In this document: positions 1 to 8,338 of the stretch, in pieces
Numbering within the stretch: position 1 is the stretch's first letter
Layout of the letters: each line of letters opens with the position of its first letter
Assembly: GCA_027490095.1 (NCBI GenBank)
Contig: JAIXYT010000039.1
Location: forward strand, 1 to 64,000
Length of the DNA stretch: 64,000 bases
Direction: 5' to 3'
Source of the DNA: Sphingomonadales bacterium
GTDB taxonomy: Bacteria; Pseudomonadota; Alphaproteobacteria; Sphingomonadales; Sphingomonadaceae
Made by a program: the position numbers and the translations under genes
Notes under the pieces: generated by a model
What the model was told of the DNA's origin: nothing
Databases searched by the model: none
What the model saw: only the letters and a program-made list of their open reading frames with translations

Positions 1-150
1 CAGATGCTGGTCACAGAAAGCCCGCGCACTGTCGCGCACCATCCGCTCCTCCGCGCTCAGCTCAGCCTCGATCAGCAGCGGATCCTCCCAGCTGAACATC
101 GGCCAGGCCTTCGCGGGGGGCTTGTCCGCTATCGATGTCGGCGCGTTCAT
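1..150 (-). CDS. gcdH: Glutaryl-CoA dehydrogenase, N-terminal fragment (cut by window edge)
   Basis: Only the first 50 codons are present; the gene runs off the left edge. The visible N-terminus contains FSWEDPLLIEAEL followed by EERMVRDSARAFCDQ, which matches the start of glutaryl-CoA dehydrogenases (human FDWQDPLVLEEQL). The family oxidatively decarboxylates glutaryl-CoA to crotonyl-CoA and passes electrons to ETF. The ATG (148-150) overlaps the TGA of the upstream thioesterase gene (147-149), so it is translationally coupled as the last visible gene of the SDR-MarR-hydratase-dehydrogenase-thioesterase operon. Its place suggests that the aromatic ring carbons leave as glutaryl-CoA. Another acyl-CoA dehydrogenase type cannot be excluded from 50 residues. 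Confidence 0.75.
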   Translation of the reverse strand, partial: MNAPTSIADKPPAKAWPMFSWEDPLLIEAELSAEERMVRDSARAFCDQHL

Positions 151-566
151 GACGAAATCTCCTCGTTGATCGGGCAAATTCGGGCGCGCCAGCTTTCCGG
201 CCAGGGGGCGGGGCGCATGGTTTCGAGATTGGTGAGGACCTGGACCAGCCGGGCCTCGAGGCAGGGGCGGCCGACAATCGAGGCAGTGACGGCAAGCGCG
301 AGCGAGGAAGTGCCGAGCCGGGTGACGCGGACCGCGATGTCCAGCCGGTCACCCAGCCGCGCCGGGCTCATGAACTCGGTCTCCAGCGTGACCGTCGGCA
401 ACCCAAGCCGCATGCCGATATGCAGGCCCTGCCGGTCGACACCCAGCGCATGCGCCGTCCAGTCCTCGACGGCCGCATCCACCAGCGCCAGGAGGCGCGG
501 GAAATAGGCAATCCCGGCTGGATCGCAGTCGGCAAATCGCACGGGGAGGGAGCCCCGGAAGGTCAC
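147..566 (-). CDS. 4-hydroxybenzoyl-CoA thioesterase-like hotdog protein
   Basis: A 139-residue hotdog-fold thioesterase. Near the N-terminus, [21 protein letters not shown] matches the 4HBT active-site region, where an Asp (here in DCDPAG) helps hydrolyse aryl- or acyl-CoA esters. The start is GTG at 564-566, overlapping the TGA of the acyl-CoA dehydrogenase (563-565) in a GTGA junction; the stop overlaps the gcdH ATG. No ATG fits the conserved N-terminus. In an aromatic-CoA operon it could release a free acid from a ring or post-ring CoA ester, or recycle CoA from dead-end thioesters. The substrate cannot be read from the sequence. Confidence 0.85.
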   Translation of the reverse strand: MTFRGSLPVRFADCDPAGIAYFPRLLALVDAAVEDWTAHALGVDRQGLHIGMRLGLPTVTLETEFMSPARLGDRLDIAVRVTRLGTSSLALAVTASIVGRPCLEARLVQVLTNLETMRPAPWPESWRARICPINEEISS

Positions 567-1759
567 TCGGCGGCTGCCTTCAGCGCAGGCGCTGCGTGCT
601 GGGCCAGATGCTGGCGAGCGATCACGACGCGTTGCACCTCGGATGCCCCCTCGTAGATCCGGAGCGCCCGGACCTCGCGATAGAGGCTTTCGACGATGTG
701 ACCGTGGACGACGCCCAGCCCGCCGTGAATCTGCACGGCCTTGTCGATAACCTCCTGCGCGCTGTCGGTGGCATGCAGCTTTGCCATCGCCGCCTCGCGG
801 CTGTTGCGCTGCTCGCGCACATCGCGGAGCCAGCCCGCGCGGTAGATCAGCAGCGCCGAGGTATCGACCGCAAGCGCCATGTCGGCGAGCATCGCCTGCA
901 CGACCGCATTGTCCGCAAGCGCCTTGCCCTGCAGGCGGCGGCCGATCGCACGGGCCGTCGCCTCGTCCAGCGCGCGGCGGGCAAAGCCCAGGGCCGCTGC
1001 ACCGACCGTGGTGCGGAAGATGTCGAGCGAGGCCATGGCCTGGGCGAAGCCCTTGCCGGGCTCGCCGATCAGCGCATCCTCGGGCAGGATCATGCCCTCG
1101 AACCGAAGCGTCGCCAGCGGGTGGGGCGCAATCACGCGGATGCGCTCGGCGATCACCAGTCCGGGCGTGTCGGCCGGCACCAGGAAGGCGGAAATGCCCT
1201 TGGCGCCGGGCGCCTCGCCTGTGCGGGCAAACAGCAGATAATGGTCGGCGATTCCGCCGTTGGAGATGTAGGTCTTGGCGCCATCGATCCGCCAGCCGCC
1301 TGCCACCCGCATCGCGCTGGTCTCCATCGCCGCCACGTCGGAGCCCGATTCCAGTTCGGTCAGAGCAAACGCCGCACAGCGCGTGCCGGCCGCAACGTCC
1401 GGCAGGATCGCCTGCTTCTGCGCGTCCGATCCGAACAGCGACACAACACCCGATCCAAGCCCCTGCATCGCAAACACAAAGTCGGCTAAGCCCGAATACC
1501 GCGCCAGCGTTTCGCGGATCAGCGACAGCGAGCGCACATCGAGCGTGTCGAACATGCCGCCGTGGCTTGCGGGGATCGCGTAGCGCAGCCAGCCCCCCTG
1601 CCCCAGCTTCGTCAGCAGCAGCCTGCATTGGCCGTCGATGTCCACCTCGTCATGCGGCAGATGCCCAAGCTCGGCTTCGCACCAGGCCTCAAGCCGGCGC
1701 GCAAGTTCGCGGTGGCTGTCGTCGAGGAAGGGCCAGTCACGGAAAGACGTGTCGGCCAT
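563..1759 (-). CDS. Acyl-CoA dehydrogenase family protein
   Basis: 398 residues, the usual length for a soluble FAD acyl-CoA dehydrogenase. It starts [19 protein letters not shown], has the FAD/substrate segment [14 protein letters not shown], an [12 protein letters not shown] strand, and ends with the family signature [18 protein letters not shown], where the Glu of EGAS-type motifs is often the catalytic base. The start is ATG at 1757-1759, immediately after the hydratase stop (1761-1763). It should oxidise a CoA ester made from the ring-reduced or ring-opened product and feed ETF and ETF-QO (the latter at 34071-35720). It is distinct from the second dehydrogenase at 22257-23459. The substrate is unknown; a cyclic enoyl-CoA is plausible from context. 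Confidence 0.88.
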   Translation of the reverse strand: MADTSFRDWPFLDDSHRELARRLEAWCEAELGHLPHDEVDIDGQCRLLLTKLGQGGWLRYAIPASHGGMFDTLDVRSLSLIRETLARYSGLADFVFAMQGLGSGVVSLFGSDAQKQAILPDVAAGTRCAAFALTELESGSDVAAMETSAMRVAGGWRIDGAKTYISNGGIADHYLLFARTGEAPGAKGISAFLVPADTPGLVIAERIRVIAPHPLATLRFEGMILPEDALIGEPGKGFAQAMASLDIFRTTVGAAALGFARRALDEATARAIGRRLQGKALADNAVVQAMLADMALAVDTSALLIYRAGWLRDVREQRNSREAAMAKLHATDSAQEVIDKAVQIHGGLGVVHGHIVESLYREVRALRIYEGASEVQRVVIARQHLAQHAAPALKAAAE

Positions 1760-1760
1760 G

Positions 1761-2576
1761 TCAGTTCCCTTCGAAAACGGGCTGGGTCTTGGCCGCAAAG
1801 GCCTCGAACGCCCGACGGAAATCCTGCGTCTGCATGCAGATGGCCTGCGCCTGCGCCTCCATCTCGATCGCGGTGTCGATCCCGACATTCCATTCGTGGT
1901 GCAGCTGGGTCTTGGTGATCCCGTGCGCAAAGGTGGGTCCGGCGGCGATGCTCGCGGCAAGTGCGGCCGTCTCGTCGGCCAGCCGCTCGGGCGCCACCAA
2001 CCGGTTGTGGAAACCCCAGCGCTCGCCCTCCTCCGCCGTCATCACCCGACCGGAATAGAGCAGCTCCGAAGCGCGCCCCTGGCCGATCAGCCGCGGGAGG
2101 ATCGCACAGGCGCCCATGTCGCAACCCGCCAGACCCACGCGCGTGAAGAGGAAAGCCGTTTTCGCGCGCGGTGTCGCCAGCCGGATGTCCGACGCCATGG
2201 CGATGATCGCCCCAGCCCCCACGCAGACGCCATCGATCGCAGCGATGATCGGCTGCGGGCAGGCGCGCATCGCCTTCACCAGGTCGCCCGTCATGCGCGT
2301 GAAGGCAAGCAGCTCAGGCATCGCCATCTTCGTCAGCGGCTCGATGATCTCGAACACGTCGCCACCCGAACAGAAGTTCCCGCCCTCACCAGCAAACACC
2401 ACCACCTTCACCTCGGTGCCAAGCGCCAGCGCGCGGAACAGGTCCCTTAGCTCGGCATAGCTTTCGAAGGTCAGCGGGTTCTTCCGCTCCGGCCGGTCCA
2501 GCGTGATCTTCGCCACGCCGGCGTCAAAGGCCCAGCGGAAATGGGCAGGCGCATAGCCTTGCGCATCGAAGGTCAT
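1761..2576 (-). CDS. Enoyl-CoA hydratase/isomerase (crotonase) family
   Basis: 271 residues. Crotonase features are visible: [24 protein letters not shown] near the N-terminus, the oxyanion-hole segment [11 protein letters not shown], a second oxyanion segment around [23 protein letters not shown], and [22 protein letters not shown] where the catalytic acid region lies. The GCDMGA variant differs from the classical GGGGTQRL loop, so the enzyme may be a specialised hydratase, isomerase or ring hydrolase. The ATG (2574-2576) overlaps the MarR stop (2573-2575). It lies between the regulator and the acyl-CoA dehydrogenase and is probably a beta-oxidation-like step of the same pathway. Confidence 0.88.
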   Translation of the reverse strand: MTFDAQGYAPAHFRWAFDAGVAKITLDRPERKNPLTFESYAELRDLFRALALGTEVKVVVFAGEGGNFCSGGDVFEIIEPLTKMAMPELLAFTRMTGDLVKAMRACPQPIIAAIDGVCVGAGAIIAMASDIRLATPRAKTAFLFTRVGLAGCDMGACAILPRLIGQGRASELLYSGRVMTAEEGERWGFHNRLVAPERLADETAALAASIAAGPTFAHGITKTQLHHEWNVGIDTAIEMEAQAQAICMQTQDFRRAFEAFAAKTQPVFEGN

Positions 2577-3079
2577 GCCGTGTCTCCCGAAGCAGCGATG
2601 GAGGACTTCAACCGCCCCAGCAGCTGGTAAAGCGCCTGGGTTTCCTGTGGGCCCAGGCCAGCGAACAGCTGGCCGATCATCGCATGGTGGCGCTCGGCCT
2701 GGGCGCGAAAGGCCTGCTTGCCCGCCGGCGTCAGCCTGACGATCTGCGCCCGCCGGTCCGAAGCGAAAGGCAACGTCTCGACCTGCCCCTCGCGCACCAG
2801 CGTCTGCACCAGCGCAGTAACGTTGCCGTTCGAAACCAGCAGCATCCGCGACAGCTGCCCCATTGTCAGCCCGCCAAGCTCCGTCTCCTCGGCCCGGTCG
2901 AGGGCCGCAAGCACATCGAAACGGGGAAGCGTCGTGTCGAAGGCAGCGCCCAGCATCGCGCGCAACCGCTTGTCGATCACCATGGTGCACGACAGCATCC
3001 TCAACCACAGCCGAAGCTGCACCTGGCCGTCCTGCGACAGGGCAAAATCCCCGTCATGCTTTTCCGTCAGCACCGCCAT
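2573..3079 (-). CDS. MarR-family transcriptional regulator
   Basis: 168 residues with a winged helix: [71 protein letters not shown], where the recognition helix is around [12 protein letters not shown] and DRRAQ forms the wing. Start ATG 3077-3079 overlaps the SDR stop (TGATG); the alternative upstream start inside the SDR gene would disrupt that gene. MarR proteins of aromatic-CoA pathways usually repress and are released by a pathway CoA ester (established for families such as CouR and BadR). The two 15-bp motifs in the divergent promoter at 3893-3971 are its likely operators. That is inferred from position and symmetry only. Confidence 0.9.
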   Translation of the reverse strand: MAVLTEKHDGDFALSQDGQVQLRLWLRMLSCTMVIDKRLRAMLGAAFDTTLPRFDVLAALDRAEETELGGLTMGQLSRMLLVSNGNVTALVQTLVREGQVETLPFASDRRAQIVRLTPAGKQAFRAQAERHHAMIGQLFAGLGPQETQALYQLLGRLKSSIAASGDTA

Positions 3080-3876
3080 CACATCACCTCCCCGCCGGCC
3101 ACCGCGATCGCCTGGCCGGTCATGCTCTGCGCCTCCGGCCGGCACAGATACTGCACGATTCCCGCCACCTCGTCCGGCTGGATCAGCCGCCCCTGCGGAT
3201 TGAACTTCGCCAGTTCGCTCCGCGCCGCCTCGGGCGTCCGGCCGGACTTCGCGACAATCGTCTCGATCGAGCGGGCAACGAGCTCCGTCTCGGTAAAGCC
3301 CGGGCACACCGCATTCACCGTTACCCGCGTTGTCGCCAGTTCGGACGCCAGTGCCCGCGTGAACCCGATCACGCCATGCTTGGCCGCACTGTAGGCGGTC
3401 GCATAGGCATAGCCCTTCAGGCCCGCTGTGCTGGCGATCGCAATGAAGCGGCCATGCCGGGCTGCCTGCAAGTCAGGCAGCGCTGCCTGCGCCAGATGGT
3501 GCAGCGAATCGAGATTGACCGACATCAGCCGGCGCCAGGTCTCGAACGAGGAGCCGGAGAACGGGGCCGTTTCGGCGGCACCGGCATTGGCGACCAGAAT
3601 GGTGATCGGCCCCTGCGCCGCCCGTGCGACAGCCAGCGCGGCATCCACGGATGCGCGCTCGGTGACGTCGACGGTCGCAACCGCCACCCCTGGCACACGT
3701 GTCGCCAGCGCCTCCAGCGGCTCCGGCCTGCGACCGGCGACGGTCACACGCACGCCGTCGCGCGCCAGCATGCGCGCGATCGCAGCGCCAATGCCGGTGC
3801 CTCCTCCGGTGATGAAGGCATGTGCCTGGCCGGCTGCCGCGCCTGCGGCAAAGGATTGACCGGGGGTTGACGCCAC
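3079..3876 (-). CDS. Short-chain dehydrogenase/reductase
   Basis: Classical SDR of 265 residues: cofactor motif TGGGTGIG near residue 23, NAG at VANAGAAE, catalytic Ser in IASTAGLKG, and the YSAAK Tyr/Lys pair, with a C-terminus SMTGQAIAVAGGEVM. It probably oxidises a 3-hydroxyacyl-CoA or alicyclic alcohol intermediate. The start is taken as GTG at 3874-3876 because CTGGAG lies six bases upstream. An in-frame ATG at 3934-3936 would translate through the promoter and the 3893-3907 operator and has no clear ribosome binding site. It is the first gene of the minus-strand operon; its stop overlaps the MarR start. Confidence 0.85.
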   Translation of the reverse strand: MASTPGQSFAAGAAAGQAHAFITGGGTGIGAAIARMLARDGVRVTVAGRRPEPLEALATRVPGVAVATVDVTERASVDAALAVARAAQGPITILVANAGAAETAPFSGSSFETWRRLMSVNLDSLHHLAQAALPDLQAARHGRFIAIASTAGLKGYAYATAYSAAKHGVIGFTRALASELATTRVTVNAVCPGFTETELVARSIETIVAKSGRTPEAARSELAKFNPQGRLIQPDEVAGIVQYLCRPEAQSMTGQAIAVAGGEVM

Positions 3877-3892
3877 TCTGATCTCCAGATGC

Positions 3893-3971
3893 TTTAGGCT
3901 TGAAATAAATTCCCGGACGCCGCCTGTCAACGTCATGCGCGGGCTTGCGCCGGATATATTTTAAGCCTAAA
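3893..3971. promoter_or_regulatory. Paired inverted operators, probable MarR binding sites
   Basis: The motif TTTAGGCTTGAAATA at 3893-3907 recurs on the other strand at 3957-3971 as TTTAGGCTTAAAATA, 14 of 15 bases identical, with centres 64 bp apart. Each core is itself an imperfect palindrome (TTTAGGCTTAAA). One copy covers the -10 of the SDR operon; the other overlaps a TATATT/TATTTT -10-like stretch in front of the monooxygenase. Such mirror placement fits one regulator controlling both divergent operons. The encoded MarR protein at 2573-3079 is the obvious candidate. Confidence 0.65.
3902..3930 (-). promoter_or_regulatory. Predicted sigma70-type promoter of the SDR-MarR operon
   Basis: On the minus strand a perfect -35 TTGACA (3925-3930) is followed by a 17-bp spacer and TATTTC (3902-3907) as -10. 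The SDR GTG begins 26 bp downstream of the -10. The -10 hexamer is the first six bases of the left operator copy, so a bound repressor would block it. This was found by eye and no transcript start is known. Confidence 0.55.
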
Positions 3972-4011
3972 CCATTTTCCCGAAGCATTCAGACACCCGA
4001 TGGAGGCGTGC

Positions 4012-6399
4012 GTGAAGATCGACGTGATTGGTGGCGGACCCGGTGGCCTCTATTTCGCGATCCTTACCGCCAAGGCACGGCCCGGGGCCCGGATCACCGT
4101 GCACGAACAGAACCGCAGCAACGACACCTTCGGATTCGGGGTCGTCTTCTCCGACGACACGCTCGACGAATTCCTCAGCCGTGATCCCGAAAGCTATGCG
4201 ATGATCCGCGACCGCTTCGCCTATTGGGACGACATCCGCATCCGCCGCGACGGCCGTGACATCCGCTGCGGCGGCAACGGCTTCGCCGGCTGCGCGCGGC
4301 TCGAACTGCTGGACGTGCTGCAGACCCGGGCCCGCCAGCTCGGCGTGGAGCTGCGCTTCTCCGAGGTCATCGACCCGGCCGCCCTCCTCGACCGCTTCGC
4401 CGACAGCGACCTGATCGTGGCAGCCGATGGGGTGAACAGCCGCATCCGCGACCAGTTCGCCGCCGAGTTCGGCCCCGAGACCCAATTGATGCGCAACAAG
4501 TTCAGCTGGATGGGCTCCACCAGGCCCCTGTCCGACTTCACCTACTTCTTCCGCAAGACACCCCACGGCATCCTCACCGCCCACGCCTACCAGTATCGCC
4601 CCGCCGGCCTCGACGACGGCCCGATTTCCACCTGGGTCATGGAAACCACGCCCGAATGCTGGGCCGGGCTCGGCTTCGACAGGCTCGACGAAGCCGGCTC
4701 GGCTCGGCTGCTGGAACAGATCTTCGCAGAAGAGCTCGAGGGCCATGGCCTCATCACCAACCGCTCGCTCTGGCGCAACTTCCCCAAGGTCACCTGCCGC
4801 CAATGGCACGCAGCCGGCAGGATCCTCCTGCTCGGCGACGCCAAGGCAACCGCCCATTGGTCGATCGGCTCGGGCACCAAACTGGCGATGGAATGCGCGA
4901 TTGCGCTCTCCGACGCGGTCGTCGCCCACGGCACAGACTTTGCAGCCGTCGCCGCTGCCTACGAAGCAGCCCGCCGCACGCCCGTCGAAGTCACCCAGCA
5001 CAATGCCGGCGTCAGCCTCGCCTGGTTCGAGCATGTGGCGCGCAGCTGGGACATGCCCCCCATGCAGTTCGCCAACGTCGTGATGAGCCGCGCCAAGAGC
5101 ATCACCTACGACAATCTTCTTCTGCGCGACCCGGATTTCGTCGAAGCCTGCGACACCGAATTCTACGAAACCCACCGCGCCGAAACCGGCTTCGATTGCC
5201 GCCGCACCCGCCCCACCCCGATGTTCACCCCGCTGAAGCTCCGCGGGCTCACCATCCCGAACCGGGTGGTCGTCTCGCCCATGGCGCAGTACCGCGCAGT
5301 CGACGGCTGCCTGACCGACTGGCACCTGATGCACTATGGCGCGCGCGGCACCGGCGGCGCAGGCCTCATGTACATCGAGATGACCTGCCCATCGCCCGAC
5401 GCCCGCATCACGCTCGGCTGCCCGGGCCTGTGGAACGATGCGCAGGAGCAGGGCCTGCACCGCCTCGTCGACTTCATCCACGCGAACGGCGACACGAAGG
5501 TCGCGCTCCAGCTGGGCCACGCAGGCCGAAAGGGCTCCACCCAACTCGGCTGGGAAAGGATGGACCATCCCATCGCGAATCCCGCCGACAACTGGCCTCT
5601 CGTCTCCGCCTCGCCCCTCCCCTGGTTCGAGGGGAAAAGCCAGGTCCCGGCCGAACTCGACCGCGCCGGCATGGACCGCATCATTGCCGAGTTCACGGCC
5701 GCAACCGCCCGCGCAGCCCGCGCCGGCGTCGACCTCCTCGAGCTGCACTGCGCCCATGGCTATCTGCTCGCGAGCTTCCTCTCCCCGCTCACCAATCACC
5801 GCACCGACGAATATGGCGGCAGCGTTGAAAACCGCCTCCGCTTCCCGCTGCAGCTCTTCACCGCGATGCGCACCGAATGGCCCGCGGACCGCCCGATGTC
5901 GGTCCGCATCTCGGCCGCCGATTGGGCCGAGGGCGGTCTCAGCGAAGACGACTGCTTCGCAATCGCGCGCGCCTTCTCGGACGCCGGCTGCGACCTGATC
6001 GACGTCTCCACCGGCCAGACCGTGCCGTCGCAGTCGCCGGTCTATGGCCGCATGTACCAGGTGCCCTTTGCCGAAGCACTGAAGAACGAACTGGGCCTGA
6101 AGACCATGTGCGTCGGCGCCATCACCGAATGGGGCCAGGTCAACACCATCATCGCCTGCCGCCGGGCGGATCTCGTCGCAGTCGGGCGCCCGCACCTCAC
6201 CGATGCCCAATGGAGCCTGCGCGGCGCCGCCTGGTACGGCGTGAAGGCCGTGCGCCCGCCGCTTCCCTATCTGTCGGGCGCAGCGCAGCTTCTGCGCGAA
6301 AGCGAAAAGGCCCGCGACAAGCAGATGGAGCTGCAGCGCAAGGCCAAGCCCAAGCGCCATCACAAGGCGGCCCAGCAGCTGAAGGCAGCCGCCGAATGA
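4012..6399 (+). CDS. Anthraniloyl-CoA monooxygenase/reductase-type fusion (FAD hydroxylase + Old Yellow Enzyme)
   Basis: A 795-residue fusion. Residues 1 to about 390 are a flavoprotein hydroxylase: KIDVIGGGPGGLYFAI for FAD, then LLGDAKATAHWSIGSGTKLAMECAIALSDAV as the second FAD motif. From about residue 400 comes an Old Yellow Enzyme domain (MFTPLKLRGLTIPNRVVVSPM, LGHAGRKGS, LHCAHGYLLASFLSPLTNHR, TDEYGGSVENR). This architecture and length match 2-aminobenzoyl-CoA monooxygenase/reductase of Azoarcus evansii, which hydroxylates and then reduces the ring; databases also call such proteins bifunctional salicylyl-CoA 5-hydroxylase/oxidoreductase. The start is GTG 4012 because GGAGG lies five bases upstream; ATG 4000 has no ribosome binding site. 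The C-terminus is a Lys/His-rich tail. Substrate amino versus hydroxy benzoyl-CoA is undecided. Confidence 0.88.
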   Translation: MKIDVIGGGPGGLYFAILTAKARPGARITVHEQNRSNDTFGFGVVFSDDTLDEFLSRDPESYAMIRDRFAYWDDIRIRRDGRDIRCGGNGFAGCARLELLDVLQTRARQLGVELRFSEVIDPAALLDRFADSDLIVAADGVNSRIRDQFAAEFGPETQLMRNKFSWMGSTRPLSDFTYFFRKTPHGILTAHAYQYRPAGLDDGPISTWVMETTPECWAGLGFDRLDEAGSARLLEQIFAEELEGHGLITNRSLWRNFPKVTCRQWHAAGRILLLGDAKATAHWSIGSGTKLAMECAIALSDAVVAHGTDFAAVAAAYEAARRTPVEVTQHNAGVSLAWFEHVARSWDMPPMQFANVVMSRAKSITYDNLLLRDPDFVEACDTEFYETHRAETGFDCRRTRPTPMFTPLKLRGLTIPNRVVVSPMAQYRAVDGCLTDWHLMHYGARGTGGAGLMYIEMTCPSPDARITLGCPGLWNDAQEQGLHRLVDFIHANGDTKVALQLGHAGRKGSTQLGWERMDHPIANPADNWPLVSASPLPWFEGKSQVPAELDRAGMDRIIAEFTAATARAARAGVDLLELHCAHGYLLASFLSPLTNHRTDEYGGSVENRLRFPLQLFTAMRTEWPADRPMSVRISAADWAEGGLSEDDCFAIARAFSDAGCDLIDVSTGQTVPSQSPVYGRMYQVPFAEALKNELGLKTMCVGAITEWGQVNTIIACRRADLVAVGRPHLTDAQWSLRGAAWYGVKAVRPPLPYLSGAAQLLRESEKARDKQMELQRKAKPKRHHKAAQQLKAAAE

Positions 6400-6794
6400 C
6401 TGCGCAGGTGTTGCAGCCGGCCGGCTGGCCGCGCCCGAAGGGCTATGCCAACGGCATGGCCGCCTCGGGTCGATTGGTGGTGACCGCCGGCGTCGTCGGC
6501 TGGGACGCAGATGGCCGCTTCCCGAAAGGCCTCGCCGCCCAGTGCGATGCCACCTTCGCCAACATCCTCGCCGTGCTGGCCGAAGCCGGGGCCGGCCCGC
6601 AGCATGTCGTCAAGCTGACCTGGTATGTCACCAGCCGCACCAACTATCTCGCCGAAGCACCCGCCATCGGCGCAGCCTACCGCGCCCGCTTCGGCAAGCA
6701 TTTCCCGGCAATGGCCGTGGTCGAGGTGTCGGGGCTGATGGAAGCCGACGCCCTGGTCGAGATCGAGGCAACCGCGGTGGTGCCGGAAGCCTAG
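6396..6794 (+). CDS. Rid-family (YjgF/UK114) protein lacking the catalytic Arg
   Basis: 132 residues with Rid features: GRLVVTAGVVGWDADGRFPKG, ANILAVLAEAGAGPQHVVKLTWYVTSRTNY and a C-terminal MAVVEVSGLMEADALVEIEATAVV. Where E. coli RidA has Arg105 (TRSCVEVARL) this protein has Met106 (FPAMAVVEVSGL), so the usual imine-deaminase residue is missing. The ATG overlaps the monooxygenase TGA (6397-6399). An enamine-hydrolysing role would fit the amino-cyclohexenone CoA product expected from the upstream fusion, but the lost Arg argues for a different Rid subfamily activity or a binding role. Cytosolic; no signal peptide. Confidence 0.88.
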   Translation: MTAQVLQPAGWPRPKGYANGMAASGRLVVTAGVVGWDADGRFPKGLAAQCDATFANILAVLAEAGAGPQHVVKLTWYVTSRTNYLAEAPAIGAAYRARFGKHFPAMAVVEVSGLMEADALVEIEATAVVPEA

Positions 6795-6816
6795 GCCCCC
6801 GGCACCGATATGCGGG

Positions 6817-7614
6817 CTACAACTTCAGCTCGAACTCGAACCGATAATTCGGCGCATGTGCGCCGGGAAAATTCGAGAAGCTGCGCAGGACGGTGCTGTT
6901 CCGCCCCAGCCGATGCTCCACCACCTGCCCCGTCGCAAAGCGGAAACGCCCGGTGCCGCCCGTGATCGCGCGCACCAGCACCTCCTTGTCGGGGTCGTTG
7001 CCGTCGTCCATCCCGTTCGACACCAGCATTTCCGGCGTCAGATTGTCGGGCGTCATCCGCCCGAACACATAATTGTGGTCGGTCAGCAGGTGCGGCTCGG
7101 TCCGCGCTGTCTCCACGATCGTCCCGCGCGTGTCGCGCGCGGGTTCCCGCTGGCCGTTGATCAGCACCCAGCCGCGGCTCAACCAGTGGCCGACCGGCTC
7201 CTTCGCCTTGAAGTCCCAGTTGATCTGGTAATGCCTCGATTTTCGTCCACCCGGCCGGCCTTCGGTCAGAATGGTCGGATCCGGGATCGTGCCGCCCGGA
7301 TACAGCGCGCCTTCCACCTGGAAGGTGTCGCCCCGCACGTCGATGTTGAAATAGTCCTGACTGTCCTTCGGGCCGATCCGGCCCGAAGGGTCGATGGTGT
7401 CCGAATTGCCGATCACCGCCACATCCACCGCAAAGCGCGTGATGCCCCGGCTGTCGGTTGTCAGCTTCAACCACTGTTCAATGGGCGGAAAGACGGTGGT
7501 GCTGCCAGCCCGGCCCTGCGCCCGGGACAGCGCCGGCGCACTGCCGGCAGCCGCCGCCAGCGTGCCCGCACCGGCGGCCAGCAGCAGGCCTCGACGATCG
7601 GTTTCCATGCTCAT
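6817..7614 (-). CDS. Tat-exported barrel-like protein (allene-oxide-cyclase/dirigent-like), paralogue 1
   Basis: 265 residues starting MSMETDRRGLLLAAGAGTLAAAAGSAPALSRAQ, a twin-arginine type signal with Ala-rich core. The mature part ends with TPDNLTPEMLVSNGMDDGNDP, VRAITGGTGRFRFATGQVVEH and APNYRFEFEL, which recalls the AITGGTGRF-type C-terminus of allene oxide cyclase/dirigent barrels. About half of these motifs are shared with the next gene upstream. It is the last gene of a minus-strand operon with the TonB receptor. No enzyme activity can be assigned. A periplasmic ligand-binding or isomerase role is possible. The family call rests on motif resemblance only. Confidence 0.6.
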   Translation of the reverse strand: MSMETDRRGLLLAAGAGTLAAAAGSAPALSRAQGRAGSTTVFPPIEQWLKLTTDSRGITRFAVDVAVIGNSDTIDPSGRIGPKDSQDYFNIDVRGDTFQVEGALYPGGTIPDPTILTEGRPGGRKSRHYQINWDFKAKEPVGHWLSRGWVLINGQREPARDTRGTIVETARTEPHLLTDHNYVFGRMTPDNLTPEMLVSNGMDDGNDPDKEVLVRAITGGTGRFRFATGQVVEHRLGRNSTVLRSFSNFPGAHAPNYRFEFELKL

Positions 7615-7625
7615 GCAAGCGGTTC

Positions 7626-8315
7626 CTACAGTCTGAGAGTGAAGGTGAAGCGGTAGTTGGGTGCATAGACCGTGCCGACCTCGGAGAAGGTGCGCAGTGC
7701 GGTCGTGTTGCGGCCGATGCGTTGCTGCCGGCATTCGCCGCGCGCGAAGCGGAACGGCCCGGTGCCGCCCTTGACGGCGCGCACCATCTCCTCGGCATCG
7801 GGGTCGTTGCCGTTCTCGAGGCCTGCTGTCACCAGCATAGGCGGGGTGAGATTGTCGGGTGTCGCCTCGCCAAGGACGAGATTGTGGGTCGACAGCAGGT
7901 GCGGCACCGTCCGCGCGGACTCCACGATGGTCCCCCGCGTGTCCCGCCCCGGTTCTGGATTGCCGTTGATCAGGATCCAGCCACGGTTGAAATGTCGACC
8001 GATCGGCTTCGCACGCGTGAAGTCCCACACCACCTCATTGTTCAGCCGTACCGGCGCCCGCGGGTTCACCGCCAGGCCCGTCGGCACCGTTGGCGTCGGC
8101 AGCGTTCCGCCCGGATAGACCAGGCTTTCCACGAAATAGCTGTCGCCCCTGGTGTCGATCCCGAAGTAATTCTGCGTCCCGCGCGGCCCGATGCGGCCAC
8201 TGGTGTCGGCCGCATCGGTGTGTCCCATCACGGCGATGTCAACAACCAGCGTCCATGTCCCGTCGGCATTGCGGCTCACGGGTACGGGCAGGTCTTCGAT
8301 CCGGTTCGATAGCAT
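7626..8315 (-). CDS. Barrel-like protein (allene-oxide-cyclase/dirigent-like), paralogue 2, no signal peptide
   Basis: 229 residues. It shares with the downstream neighbour SGRIGPRGTQNYFGIDTRGDSYFVE, TPDNLTPPMLVTAGLENGNDPDAEEMVRAVKGGTGPFRFARG and the terminal APNYRFTFTLRL, so the two arose by duplication. Unlike paralogue 1 it begins directly with MLSNRIEDLPVPVSRNADG and has no Tat or Sec signal, implying a cytosolic place or a different start. The start ATG (8313-8315) is 24 bp after the TonB receptor stop, and 11 bp separate the two paralogues, so the three genes are probably one transcript. The function is unknown. Confidence 0.6.
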   Translation of the reverse strand: MLSNRIEDLPVPVSRNADGTWTLVVDIAVMGHTDAADTSGRIGPRGTQNYFGIDTRGDSYFVESLVYPGGTLPTPTVPTGLAVNPRAPVRLNNEVVWDFTRAKPIGRHFNRGWILINGNPEPGRDTRGTIVESARTVPHLLSTHNLVLGEATPDNLTPPMLVTAGLENGNDPDAEEMVRAVKGGTGPFRFARGECRQQRIGRNTTALRTFSEVGTVYAPNYRFTFTLRL

Positions 8316-8338
8316 CGGGCTTGCTCCACCAACGGGCC

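Noticed and set aside
3967-6363. Long open frame on the minus strand opposite the monooxygenase/reductase fusion
   Set aside because: It is antisense to a clear enzyme, is rich in Gly/Ala/Asp/Val as expected from complementing GC-rich codons, and has no recognisable domain.
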